Below are positions 1 to 8,478 of a DNA stretch of 12,779 nt, in pieces. Made by a program: the position numbers and the translations under genes. Location of the stretch: NCBI GenBank assembly GCA_003024985.2, contig PXIH01S0008005.1; one strand, 5' to 3'. This DNA comes from Euperipatoides rowelli. Lineage: Eukaryota > Onychophora > Udeonychophora > Euonychophora > Peripatopsidae. Within the stretch, counting starts at the first letter, position 1; each line of letters starts with the position of its first letter. The notes beneath the pieces are model-generated. The model worked only from the letters and a program-made list of their open reading frames with translations, had not been told where the DNA came from and searched no databases.

Positions 1-279
1 AAAGAAGAAATTACCAACCTCACAGCATACCGAAAAATGTAACAAGAAACGAAGAAAATAAGGACCTCCACATTATTATTATTATTGAATTACCTGTACA
101 TACTCTGTAGGAAGCAATTATATCAAGATTAATATAAAATTTAAACTGTATTTTAATGAATTTACGCTGACTATGGGTGTATTAGAACAGGAGTTGTAGT
201 TTTAAGCACTCTAATCTTTTTTACTAGCTATAAGTACTTGTCCTTGCCCGGTCTTCTAAAACTATGTGCATCATAGTGC

Positions 280-440
280 ATGCACAGCAGTGATGTGTCC
301 AAGTTGAATGCTAGCCTAATTTTTCCTGGGTCCTAGAAAGTAATTATGCCAAATTTGGTCCAAATCGGTCCAAGGGTTTAGATTACACAGAGAACTTACT
401 GCACATACAGACAGACATTTTATTTGATATAGCCTACAGT
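280..440 (+). mobile_element. Probable LINE (RTE-like) 3'-tail fragment
   Basis: The stretch contains GCCAAATTTGGTCCAAATCGG followed by CAAGGGTTTAG, an ACACAG run, ACAGACAGACA and then TTTTATTTGATATAG. Known family pattern: this order (a phrase like 'caaatttggtccaaatcggtc', then 'aagggttta', then CA/GACA-rich sequence and a TTTTAT-type end) recurs at the 3' ends of RTE-like and related non-LTR retrotransposons in invertebrates. No coding part of the element can be seen upstream, so this would be a 5'-truncated copy. The family assignment is from memory of the pattern only; it could also be the tail of a SINE that borrows the same 3' end. Confidence 0.4.
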
Positions 441-1178
441 ATATAGATAATAAAAAAACTTTATATCTTCACAATTTAAAAGTGATTTTTAACCATTCTC
501 AATTCGTCATTTAATACTAAATTTTATTGTAGGCACAGTATATGGATTTAATTAAAACTATTCAAATTTTATTGATTAGTTAAACAAGCTTGCAGATTAA
601 TATTCGTTCTTTTTGCTGTTATAGGCCTACTTTAAATAAACATTTATAATATTTCACTCTATTAATTTTCAGAAAACACTGATCCACATACTCATTTTTT
701 CTCCCTATTGACCAATAATTTTTATAGTATTAAGATTAAAACATTTATTTTAATAAACCAATAAAAATGGATCATTTCCTATGTGATCTTTACAGATAAA
801 GTAATAAAAAGAGAACATAAGCTATTCGTTAATATCAATTTTTAAAAATAGTTTATGAACTATTAAATCTGTCACTGCCGATTTACAGTATTACTAAGGA
901 CAAAAAAATATATAAAGAATTCGATATTTAAAGAGAATAGACTATCGTCTTGGAAAAGCTATGTATTGAATCTCCTTGGTAATATTCTTTCCTGCAATTT
1001 CATGGCAAACCATTATAAATATTGAATTTAGATTTTTTTTTTTAATTGCTCAAAAGAACTATTTTTCTTTAATAGTCACCTGATTTATTTACAGTTATTT
1101 TTATCTGATTATTTCTTTGATAAAATAGACCAATTAGATGATAATATTAGGATGAATCAGACTTATTGATTTGCACTA
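441..1178. other. AT-rich stretch with no recognised feature
   Basis: No reading frame, structural RNA or bounded repeat could be recognised. The sequence is dominated by A and T homopolymers and contains isolated TAGGCCTA-type words, for example near 622. Confidence 0.6.
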
Positions 1179-1201
1179 CCCCCCCCCCCTCCCCCCATCC
1201 C
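1179..1201. repeat. C-rich low-complexity tract
   Basis: A nearly pure run of C interrupted by a single T, ending in CATCCC, stands in otherwise AT-rich DNA. Other G- or C-runs of this kind in the window (2388, 3041, 8332) sit in or near repeat elements, so this may be the core of a decayed one. No terminal repeats were found around it. Confidence 0.7.
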
Positions 1202-2355
1202 TAATATTGATTTCGGTACATCTTATCTCTAAAATCATTATTTCCTATATTTTGACAAATAGATTACCATTAATTTTAATCCGTTTTTTATAGACGATAT
1301 ATTTTTTTTTTTCCATTTCAATTTATTTTTGATATACAGTAACCAGTCAGATAGATATTTAATAATTTGTCTGTATTCAACCAATCAAATCTCTTGAAAT
1401 AATTTTATTCTTGTTATTCCTGGATACATCGAATATTAAATGATAACAAAAAGTTCTAGTTGCAATAGGAAGAGCAAAAATACTACTTAGGAATTGCCCA
1501 TCATTAGGTAAAATATTGTTCTTTTTATTCCCTGTATGAATCATAGTTATTTAATTTTACAATTATAGCTCCAGTACCGCATAAATACACTACCGTATAT
1601 ATTTTACATTAATTTCATTATTAATGTTTTGGTGAATTTTGTAGTTAGGATTTTAATCATTAAATTTGTTGTGTAGAAAAATAATATGACTACCATCTTA
1701 CTTTTATTTTAAATTATTATTCAATTGGTTTTAAATTTACACTTTATAAAATTATCTTAATTTAAATACGACTAGGCCTAATTAAAAAAAAAAAGGGGGT
1801 AGGCTATCTATAATATAGCAATTTATTTATTTTTAATATTTTCATGAAAGATGTTAGACGCTTGATTAACCATACGAATTACTGAAGTTATGTAAGTAAA
1901 TGTGAAGCAAATCTTTTTCTTTGATTTTTTTAATATTAATTTAATTACCGTGTGTAATGATTTAGTGACTTTTGAAATGAACAAAACTGGAAAATTTCTT
2001 TAAAGATCAAATTTTTTTTTAAAAAAAAAATTAAAAGCCTTACCGGTACTGTAATTTACATGATATTGTTATAAACTATATAATATTTATTATAATTTTC
2101 TTTTTATTAACCATTGTTTTTTAGAATTTATTACTAACATGCCCTAATCTGAGATTCTAGTTCCACCCCACCCCTCTCATTTTTTTTGTTTGTACAGTTT
2201 TAAGTCTGACATTATTATGTGTTAATATTTTGCGATAGACATAAAAGCTACAGAAGAAAGAAAAATGCAATAGCCTAAGGTGTATACTTTCTGCAAGATA
2301 CCACTATTATTTCCCACTCATATTGTTTGGTTTATTACTTTTCTCCAATAAATTT
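1202..2355. other. AT-rich stretch with no recognised gene
   Basis: No coding potential was seen on either strand. Items of note are TAGGCCTA-type words (near 1775 and 1800), a T9A10 palindrome at 2012-2030, a TACCGGTACTG word near 2041 and a short C-rich patch near 2163-2177. Confidence 0.6.
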
Positions 2356-2440
2356 AGGGGTCATTCATAAACTACATCAGATAAGATGGGGGGGGGGGGT
2401 GTGTGATGTCACCATTTTTTTTTTAAAAAAATCACATTTT
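2356..2440 (+). mobile_element. Left-end fragment of a G-run DNA element
   Basis: The fragment opens with GGGGTCATTCATAAACTACA at 2357-2376, then TCAG, a run of 12 G and TGTGTGATGTCACC. Known pattern: 'GGGTCATTCATAAACTACGTCA' followed by poly-G or poly-C blocks and further 'TGTGACGT' words marks a widespread non-autonomous repeat of invertebrate genomes. A matching inverted end (TGATGTAGTTTCTGG) occurs at 3156-3170. The two could be the ends of one element interrupted by later insertions, or two separate fragments. No target-site duplication was found. Confidence 0.45.
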
Positions 2441-2540
2441 CATATGTGTTTACAGTAATTTAATTACAGGGATACTCCGGTTTACAGACATTTACATTAG
2501 TACCATAACCCTGTTCACATACGCATACTACGCAAGAACA

Positions 2541-2824
2541 CACACTTCATGGTCAGATTCCGTTATCTGCCCAGTGCCCACCAACATAATTAATGTTAGG
2601 AGTTGCGCGACAACTAGAACGTAGTAGCGTGTGGAATTAGCCTAGTATTTTTTCTCACTGATTTTAGTAGCCTATATTTTCTTTACAGTCGTAACCTTAC
2701 CGTAACCCTGAACCCTAGGATAATAAGTGAAATAATATTTTGCTGAGCGCCGATCTAGATAATTTCAACTTGATACAGTCAGCCATATTGGTGTGGGCAG
2801 ATAACGGAATCTGACACACTTCAT
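2541..2824. mobile_element. Complete miniature inverted-repeat element with 10-bp duplication
   Basis: The ten bases CACACTTCAT at 2541-2550 are repeated exactly at 2815-2824. Immediately inside, TCAGATTCCGTTATCTGCCC at 2553-2572 (continuing to 2573) is the perfect reverse complement of 2794-2814, giving 21-bp terminal inverted repeats with two extra G bases at the left tip. The element body is 2551-2814, 264 bp, with no coding capacity. A perfect duplication and perfect arms indicate a relatively young, intact insertion. Duplications of 8-10 bp are typical of Mutator-like and Merlin-type transposases, so one of these probably mobilised it. That assignment is inference. Confidence 0.85.
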
Positions 2825-3000
2825 CATTCAAATAAAAATATGCATTAAGAATATTCGTTTTACTTTATTTTAAAAAATATAAATTTAAAAATTAAAATAC
2901 AGTACCGGTGTATATCATATATTAGGCCTACTTGTTTAATATATCTTAAATTAATATGTGTAGTTTTTTTTTAATGAATTAATAAATTGTCTATTGCTCT

Positions 3001-3185
3001 AAATTAGGGTACACCAGTTCATTTTGTTTTGTGTAACAAGGGGGGGGGGACAAAAATTTGCGATGTAATTTCATATAGGGGGCAATAAATTGTGTGACTG
3101 TTTGTGATGAAGGAAGTGGGGGAGGGGAGAGGGTACAAAATAGGAAAAAATTGTGTGATGTAGTTTCTGGAAATCGTCAGTTTTT
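3001..3185 (-). mobile_element. Right-end fragments of the G-run DNA element
   Basis: The region reads as GTGTAACAA plus a G-run, then GCGATGTAATTTCATATAGGG at 3061-3081, then a second G-rich block and TGTGATGTAGTTTCTGG at 3154-3170. The words TGATGTAGTTT and GATGTAATTT are inverted versions of the left-end word AAACTACATCA at 2369-2379. The end-like motif appears twice here, so either the family has an internal repeat or one copy sits next to another. Reading frames across it are by-products of the low-complexity sequence. Confidence 0.45.
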
Positions 3186-3470
3186 TCATGACCACAAGCC
3201 AAATTTGCACAAATTCCATAAAAGCTGACAGTGTAAAACAATTTTTGAGTCCAAAGCGTGATAAATAGAAATTAAGTCTTCACTTGTAAATCCAATAACT
3301 TAGGGTTCTTGTTTTTTTTTTTTTGATACCGTTACTAGAAATAAGATATAAATTTACATAACCTTCGTCAATGATTAAATCTATTGATTTTATTACGATA
3401 ATATAGGAAATAAATAAAGCCCATATATTTTTACAATCAAAAATGAAATATATGATAGAAAAATATAGGC

Positions 3471-3792
3471 CTATGGTAACGGTCAGTCACGTTTATAGAA
3501 AAACGTATGTGCAAGATTTTCACGTGCTGTGATTTCACGTTCTTAGATTTAGATATTAGTGTTTATTATTAAAAAACTAGAAATAAAATTATTAATAAAC
3601 AAGCGTTTATCGGTTTGATTTCATGAATGCGTTTAGATAAAATGATTATTATTATTAGCAATTATTAAACAATAAGATAAGATATAGGCTACTGTAATGC
3701 TGATTGTGATAATAAAAACCACATATTTTTTTCATTTGGATATTTTGAAACATACGTTCTCTCATTAAGAGATTTATATTTTTAATTGTTAC
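3471..3792 (+). repeat. Interspersed repeat family A, copy 1, left part
   Basis: From AACGGTCAGTCAC through ATTTCACGTTCTTAGATTTA, ACTAGAAATAAAATTATTAA and TTTTGAAACATAC to CATTAAGAGATTT, this sequence aligns with 5908-6230 with small indels and substitutions. The copy is split at 3793 by a TTAA-flanked element and resumes at 4442. The family is not recognised and no reading frame is shared by the two copies, so it is probably a non-coding or long-dead mobile element. Confidence 0.85.
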
Positions 3793-4441
3793 TTAAAGGT
3801 CAAATGTGACATGATTTTTTTAACTATTTTTTATTATTGATTTTCAAAAATTTTTACTAAAAAAAAATATCCACCGAAAAAAAAATAGTTATTTACAATT
3901 TAATTTTAAAAATAATTGTCTTTAGCTCCTCCCCCTTAAAGCAACATTGTCTACTGTACACACCAGGGGAGATATGTTGTGACGTCATTGTTCAGAGATG
4001 AATAGAGCTTGCCATACTTAACTATAGAATATTTGCTATCTTTGTCATCTTAAAGCTGGAAATCCTATGGACTAATTGTTTGAATATTTGTAAAAAAATC
4101 ATAATCAAATTTATCCTTTGTGCTATTATCCAATTTGTTTTTTAAAAACTCAAAATGATCTTTAATACAAGTTTAACATACCTCTATTTACATGTTAAAT
4201 CATTACAAAGAAAACAGCTGTAGAAAGAATTTCGTCAAATTAATTTCAGACCCCTAAAAAACGTGAACGTTTCAATTTGTAATCTCAGACTGAGGATAGC
4301 AATAGTCTTAATTTTATCTTTAAATAACTTTTTTTGTGTATTTTAAATTATTTTTTTCCAGTGGAATTTTTTTTTTTTAGTAGGCTAATTATCTTTGAAA
4401 ATCAATAAAAATAAAAAAAATTTGTTACATTTGACCTTTAA
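3793..4441. mobile_element. Non-autonomous TTAA-flanked foldback element inserted in repeat A
   Basis: The left tip TTAAAGGTCAAATGTGAC (3793-3810) is mirrored by GTTACATTTGACCTTTAA at 4424-4441, one mismatch apart. Similarity between the arms continues with small indels through the TTTTATTGATTTTC segment and the ACTAAAAAAAAA-TCCAC segment, giving imperfect arms of roughly 80 bases (3793-3874 and about 4360-4441). TTAA lies at both edges, as expected for a TTAA duplication made by piggyBac- or Kolobok-type transposases; a TA duplication with a slightly longer arm is the alternative. The uninterrupted second copy of repeat A near 6225-6245 serves as the empty site. There is no transposase coding capacity inside. 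Confidence 0.8.
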
Positions 4442-4605
4442 ATGATTTTAGGAATGGGGGAGGAGGAGGAATGGCGAGACAGGGTATCATGGGAGGAGGG
4501 ATGGATAGAGGGATATCAGGGGAAGGGGGGTATCTAGGGCCCCATTGTATTCCAGTTCACAAGGATCTTTTCAGCTAACTAGTAGCCTACTTAATAAAGT
4601 TTATC
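4442..4605 (+). repeat. Interspersed repeat family A, copy 1, right part
   Basis: ATGATTTTAG at 4442-4451, followed by a G-rich block (GGGGAGGAGG, GGGATGGATAGAGGG) and then CCAGTTCACAAGGATCTTTT and CAGCTA, matches 6238-6395 of the second copy. The G-rich core is much more purine-biased than its surroundings. In copy 2 an ATT microsatellite lies between ATGATTTTAG and the G-rich block, so the two copies differ there by a simple-repeat expansion. Confidence 0.75.
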
Positions 4606-4775
4606 AAATTCAAAATTTTCAGTAGAAAAAACAGCAAACTGTTAATGAGATTTGTAACTTCATTGCATAGCTTTTAAAACTGGGGTTTATTTTCCTGTCA
4701 TCCTTAGTTTTCACTCATTTAATTTTGATTAGTTTTGCTCTTTTACAGCAACCAACTACTGAAAAGTCTTGATCC

Positions 4776-5195
4776 AGACTTAATGTAGATATTAACATCA
4801 TAAATACAGCTTACTTCACATAAGTAAGATCCCTATTGGAGTATTGTTATCCAGTTTGGAACCCGTCCCTAAACAAGGGCAAAATTAATTCTTTGGAATA
4901 TGTTCAGAAAAGATCTGTAATACTAGATGGAAAATATGAAAATGATGATTGTGCCTTAATACAATCCTCCAATCCTTATCAGATAGAAGAATTATCAGTA
5001 AATTTTGCTCATTGTTTGCCAGCTTCCCACGTTTCGTACATTAAAAACAAAGGGTTGCGTCGGGAAGGATTTCTAGAAACTCAAATGTATACTCCTCATT
5101 ATAGAACTAAAAGATTCTACAATTCTATAAATCATTCAATAAAAATCCTAAATTCTAATAATCAATTTTTTTATATTTATGAATCACTTCGTTAA
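4776..5195 (+). pseudogene. LINE reverse transcriptase C-terminal remnant (Jockey/CR1-type)
   Basis: Non-LTR retrotransposons encode a reverse transcriptase that copies the element RNA at the target site. Here only its C-terminal end is left. The frame beginning near 4776 gives INTAYFT, a TAA stop at 4821, then VRSLLEYCYPVWNPS with the following SLEYVQKRS, and ends with YRTKRFYNSINHSIKILNSN before a TAA at 5196. Known family pattern: [V/I]R..LEYC.PVW.P followed by LE.VQKR and, about 80-90 residues later, RT.RF..S.I marks the thumb/connection region after the polymerase domain of Jockey-order LINEs (CR1, L2 and relatives). The polymerase catalytic motifs and the endonuclease are absent, so the copy is 5'-truncated. 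The in-frame stops at 4770 and 4821 and the missing residues confirm that it is dead. It lies between the two copies of repeat A. Confidence 0.8.
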
Positions 5196-5284
5196 CATTT
5201 CAATTTTGTAATACACCCTATAGGCTATCCGAATGGGCTAATGATAGTTTTTATAATTAAAACTAGTTTAAAAGCCTGTAAAAA
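5196..5284. other. Possible 3' untranslated part of the LINE remnant
   Basis: The sequence following the stop is AT-rich with CATTTCAATTTTGTAATACACC and a TAGGCTA word. No poly-A or microsatellite tail marks a clear end, so where the LINE stops cannot be fixed. Confidence 0.3.
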
Positions 5285-5465
5285 ATGACGGACATTAATT
5301 TCTTCCTTCTTGGCTTGCTATATTTAAAAGCCATTCAAAAATGGCGGATACAGCGAAATCTATGGACAGAAAATAGAGCGAAAACATCTTCTGGCGTCAT
5401 CGGCTCGCCGAAGATGGCCAAGCAGCGTGACAGACATCATGCCCAAACTTGCCTTTTGCGAATAT
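5285..5465. other. CpG-rich patch with ATGGCGG words, function unknown
   Basis: Eight CpG dinucleotides fall between 5345 and 5427, a density far above the rest of the window. The patch contains AAATGGCGGATA and GAAGATGGCC, which resemble binding sites for the animal factor YY1, and a perfect 6-bp hairpin GCCATT-CAAA-AATGGC at 5330-5345. ATGACGGACATTA at 5285 and ATGGCGGATACAG at 5341 are an imperfect direct repeat. A 64-residue frame spans 5285-5479 but has no recognisable domain and is probably not a protein. It could be an old promoter or 5' end, or part of an unknown DNA element. Confidence 0.35.
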
Positions 5466-5479
5466 TGTGTTTAATGTAG

Positions 5480-5904
5480 ATATTGTATAAGTTACAAGTA
5501 AATTCAAAAGGAATAGATTATAATGTGCTCACTTGTACCTTTAATAGAAATATAGGCTACCTATTACTCTTTCTACACAGGTTACAAGAGACCTAACGTT
5601 TAAAATATTAAAATACTAGGATAAAATCCATAGAGCTTTATAATTCCTATAAATAAACACCTGAGTTGAAATTGGTTAGTATTTAGGCTACTGTACATTT
5701 GAACATTGTAGCCTATATGGATTTTAAAATAAATAGGCTACTACATAAGTACGGTACTGTATTTTTGAGAATTTATTTGTTAAATAAATTTATATTTTAC
5801 TATTTATAAATATATTTTTTTTATATTTAAAATAGCCTAATAATAAATAATTATCTGTTAATTCTTGGCAACTGTATAAATAGCCTACTGTATATCCTAT
5901 TAAC
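5480..5904. other. AT-rich stretch with no recognised gene
   Basis: Nothing coding was seen. The stretch is notable for six TAGGCTA/TAGCCTA words (near 5553, 5685, 5710, 5736, 5834 and 5881) within about 330 bases. Confidence 0.6.
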
Positions 5905-5907
5905 CGC

Positions 5908-6395
5908 AACGGTCAGTCACCTTTTTTGAAAAGCGCATGTGTAAGATTTCACACGCTGTGATTTCACGTTCTTAGATTTAGATATTATTAGTGTTTATTA
6001 TTAAAAAAACTAGAAATAAAATTATTAATAAAGTAGTGTTTATCAGTTTGATTTCATGCGTTTAGATAAAATTATTATTATTATCATTTATTGTTAAAAT
6101 CAATAAGATAAGATGTAGGCTACTGGTACTGTAATACAGATTGGGATAATAAAAACCGCATATTTTTTTCATCTTAATATTTTGAAACATACTGTAGGCT
6201 ACGTTCTGTCATTAAGAGATTTTTAATCATTTCTAAAATGATTTTAGCATTATTATTATTATTATTATTTATTTATTCAACGTTAGGGGGGATGAGGGAT
6301 GGAGATCTCAGGGCATGGGCATAGGGAGATGGGATATTTAGAGCTTCGTTGCATTTCAATTCACAAGGGACTTTTCAGCTAGTTTATTTATATAA
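5908..6395 (+). repeat. Interspersed repeat family A, copy 2
   Basis: This is the uninterrupted copy of repeat A, matching 3471-3792 plus 4442-4605. Shared landmarks are AACGGTCAGTCAC, GTGATTTCACGTTCTTAGAT, ACTAGAAATAAAATTATTAA, AATAAAAACC, CATATTTTTTTCAT, TTTTGAAACATAC, CATTAAGAGATTT, ATGATTTTAG, a G-rich block and TTCACAAGG-CTTTTCAGCTA. It differs from copy 1 by point changes, small indels (for instance an added CTGTAGGCTA in AAACATACTGTAGGCTACGTTCT) and an ATT microsatellite at about 6248-6272. The edges are approximate and no duplication was found at them. Confidence 0.85.
6248..6276. repeat. ATT microsatellite
   Basis: About seven consecutive ATT units, running into TTATTTATTCA, lie inside repeat A copy 2. 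The same position in copy 1 has no such expansion. Confidence 0.85.
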
Positions 6396-6960
6396 TCTAT
6401 TAGGCTATTACTTTAATTTTTATTTATATAATGAGAGACTTTGAAGCTAAGAGAGAAATTGATTGTGTTCAACAAGTTTGTTGATATTTTCTAATTTTGG
6501 TTATCTAAAAGATTACTTAAGTGAGGGGTTACTTGTGGTTAGAATATGTTTGATTATAAGTTGATAACGTCGCTTCACTTTTCAATACAAAATTTATTTT
6601 ATCTTCAAAAACTAATTTATAAAAGTTACCATTTCCGGGGCTTCACTTCGATAATCCAATGTAATTTGCCTTTTGAAATTTTTAATAGAATGTTTAATGG
6701 ACCACCAAATAAAAAAATATATATTTTCAAATCAAGAGGAATGATCAATGGCATTTGAAATGTAACAAATCAAAATTAGTCACACTTTTTATCTAACAAA
6801 TTAAAAGCAACAATCATTAAATACATTTTTTTTTATTGTTAGAGAATTTTAATTTCACTAATATTCTTGTAGGCTAATATGTCTGGTGTTTTTTAAAACA
6901 GAAATTATGACTGCTTGGGCAATAGAAGATTCTGTTTTCACAATAGCCTACTATTTTTTT
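6396..6960. other. AT-rich stretch with no recognised gene
   Basis: A 70-codon frame at 6546-6758 has no recognisable motif and an AT-driven composition, so I do not call it a gene. No repeat edges were seen. Confidence 0.55.
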
Positions 6961-6962
6961 TT

Positions 6963-6982
6963 TGTGTGTGTGTGTGTGTGTG
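6963..6982. repeat. GT microsatellite
   Basis: Ten consecutive GT/TG units follow a T-run. The short hydrophobic frame through it is an artefact of the repeat. Confidence 0.9.
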
Positions 6983-6990
6983 ACATCTTG

Positions 6991-7098
6991 ATTTATCAAA
7001 CATTTTATTATGTCTTTATTTTTAATTTTCACAGTTTTGCAGTACAGGTAGCCTATGTGAAAATTAAAAATAAAGACCCAATAAAATGTTTGTTAAAT
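6991..7098. repeat. Long near-perfect hairpin (43-bp arms, 22-base loop)
   Basis: The arm at 6991-7033 pairs with 7056-7098 at 40 of 43 positions, including an uninterrupted run covering TCTTTATTTTTAATTTTCAC. The 22-base loop begins GTTTTGCAGTACAGG. Transcribed from either strand it would fold into a single long stem. It could be a foldback (MITE-like) insertion or a hairpin created by a local inverted duplication. It lies just left of repeat B copy 1 and has no counterpart beside copy 2. Confidence 0.9.
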
Positions 7099-7118
7099 GA
7101 TAAGGCAATAATAATATT

Positions 7119-7545
7119 TTGGTCCTGGGGACATCAGGTTGGCTACATTTGAATTTTATTGCGAAGTCGGGATGCGGGACATGCAGTTTTAAATCGGGAT
7201 TGTGATGGCCATACCGGATAGAAGGGGGGGCACCCTGGATGTGATTTGCAGGGAATGAGCCTGTAATGGGTTTAAAGGCAGAGACCTCGGGGTACAAGGG
7301 AGTAAATAATCCCCCCCTCCTCCCCGCACACACTTTATTTGCTGCATTTTGAATAAAAAAAATATAAGTTTTAATTTAATATGCACAGTACCGGTAGGCT
7401 ATATGTAAAAAATTATTTAAGAAAAATAATTGAATTAGCTTATTCTTACTGCATAAATAATTTATAGGCTAGTTTAAAAGATATAGGGCATACTGTATAG
7501 TTTGTGACTCACATTTATTATTTAATTAAAATGGATTTTACCTTT
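7119..7545 (+). repeat. Interspersed repeat family B, copy 1
   Basis: Shared landmarks with 11439-11810 are GGTCC-GGGG-CA, ACATTTGAATTTTATTGCGA followed by AGT-GGGAT, a GCAGTTT-AAAT-GGGA block, CCCTGGATG, GGGAATGAGCCTG-AATGGG, a C-rich tract, CACACTTTATTTGC, TGCATTTTGAAT, TATGCACAGT, GCTTATTCTT-CTGCAT and AATTAAAATG. The left half is clearly richer in GC than the surroundings. Frames across it (for example minus-strand 7064-7333) are not kept in the second copy, so no protein is supported. The family is unrecognised. Confidence 0.85.
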
Positions 7546-7780
7546 TATAGCCCATAGTTACAGTATATTATTTATTTTGCTATTCCGGATTGTTAAAGGA
7601 TACCGATTGACCTATTTCAACTTTCAATATTCTGTCGTTATTACTCGACGTTAAAAATGGTTTTCAAATCTGCATTTCACTGTCAATATTAATTATGAAT
7701 CCGTTTTAGAGTACATTTTCTACCTGGATCTAACGCTCACCTACTTTAAGATAAACTTTTTTTTATCATTCATTAACTTT
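7546..7780. other. AT-rich stretch, nothing recognised
   Basis: No coding frame or bounded repeat was seen in this interval, which joins repeat B copy 1 to a probable LINE tail. Confidence 0.5.
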
Positions 7781-7979
7781 TAATTTAATAATTATTCTGT
7801 TAAACAGACCTCAAGCTGATACTTACGGAAATAATCTTAAGTTTCCTGGAACAATCTGGATGGACAAAGTGATACTTCATAATTTGACTTTTATTTTGTA
7901 TATAAACTTTTAATATACTGTATATATTTTTTCTTTCTATTATACCAATCTTTTTTTTTTATTTGGAATATAATGTAAA

Positions 7980-8130
7980 TGCTTCCATATCCACCAAGTC
8001 TAGGCTAGGAAGCATATTTTAAAAATGTTAATTCCTTATTTATTTATTGAGCCAAATTTGCACGCTCGATTATATTTGTAATTTCCTATTTGTTAGTTAA
8101 ATAAACCCTGAATAATAATAATAATAATAT
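7980..8130 (+). mobile_element. Probable LINE 3' end with AAT tail
   Basis: The segment TTATATTTGTAATTTCCTAT, then TTAAATAAACCCTG and about six AAT units (8111-8129), has the look of the 3' untranslated end and simple-repeat tail of CR1/L2-like LINEs in marine invertebrates. No coding part is present upstream, so a strongly 5'-truncated copy is inferred. The left edge is arbitrary. Confidence 0.45.
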
Positions 8131-8475
8131 ACTATACCTTAGTTTAGGCTATAAATTATTAAAATGTTTTTCTTGCAAACTTTTTGCTTTAAAAATCACA
8201 TATTTTATATATAGGCCTACAGCAATTAAATGTAAACTATTAGCCTACATATTTCAAAATGAACGAAAAATAATCAAACAATAAAAAGCAATCTTAGGAT
8301 CTATAAATTAGTCAAGCTTTTTTTTTTCATCACCCCCTCCCCCCTTCTCCCATCCTCTTCAGCATGACATAGGATATAGTCACTTATTTTTTTTAAGCGA
8401 TTTTATAGTGAAAAGTTTGTGTATTTTATTCAATGAAAGATTAAAACATTGGCTTTGTCTATACATTTTAGATAA
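8131..8475. other. AT-rich stretch with a T/C-rich tract
   Basis: No gene was seen. It contains a T-run followed by a C-rich pyrimidine tract at about 8319-8360 (CACCCCCTCCCCCCTTCTCC), similar in character to the G-rich cores of repeats A and B read on the other strand, but with no alignable flanks. Confidence 0.5.
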
Positions 8476-8478
8476 CTC

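Noticed and set aside
277-286. GTGCATGCAC palindrome as a binding site
   Set aside because: A single 10-base palindrome without a second copy or context is not enough.
3019-3219. Minus-strand 66-codon frame
   Set aside because: It spans the G-run repeat fragment; its proline-rich stretches are a by-product of C/G tracts.
5285-5479. Plus-strand 64-codon frame as a gene
   Set aside because: No domain or homology recognised; the CpG-rich composition is noted separately, but a protein is not supported.
6546-6758. Plus-strand 70-codon frame
   Set aside because: No known motif, and composition is that of the AT-rich background; no splice or promoter context.
6886-7152. Plus-strand 88-codon hydrophobic frame
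   Set aside because: The VCVCVC segment comes from the GT microsatellite and the rest crosses the hairpin; not a membrane protein.
7064-7386. Two overlapping minus-strand frames over repeat B copy 1
   Set aside because: The frames are not preserved in repeat B copy 2, where indels shift them.
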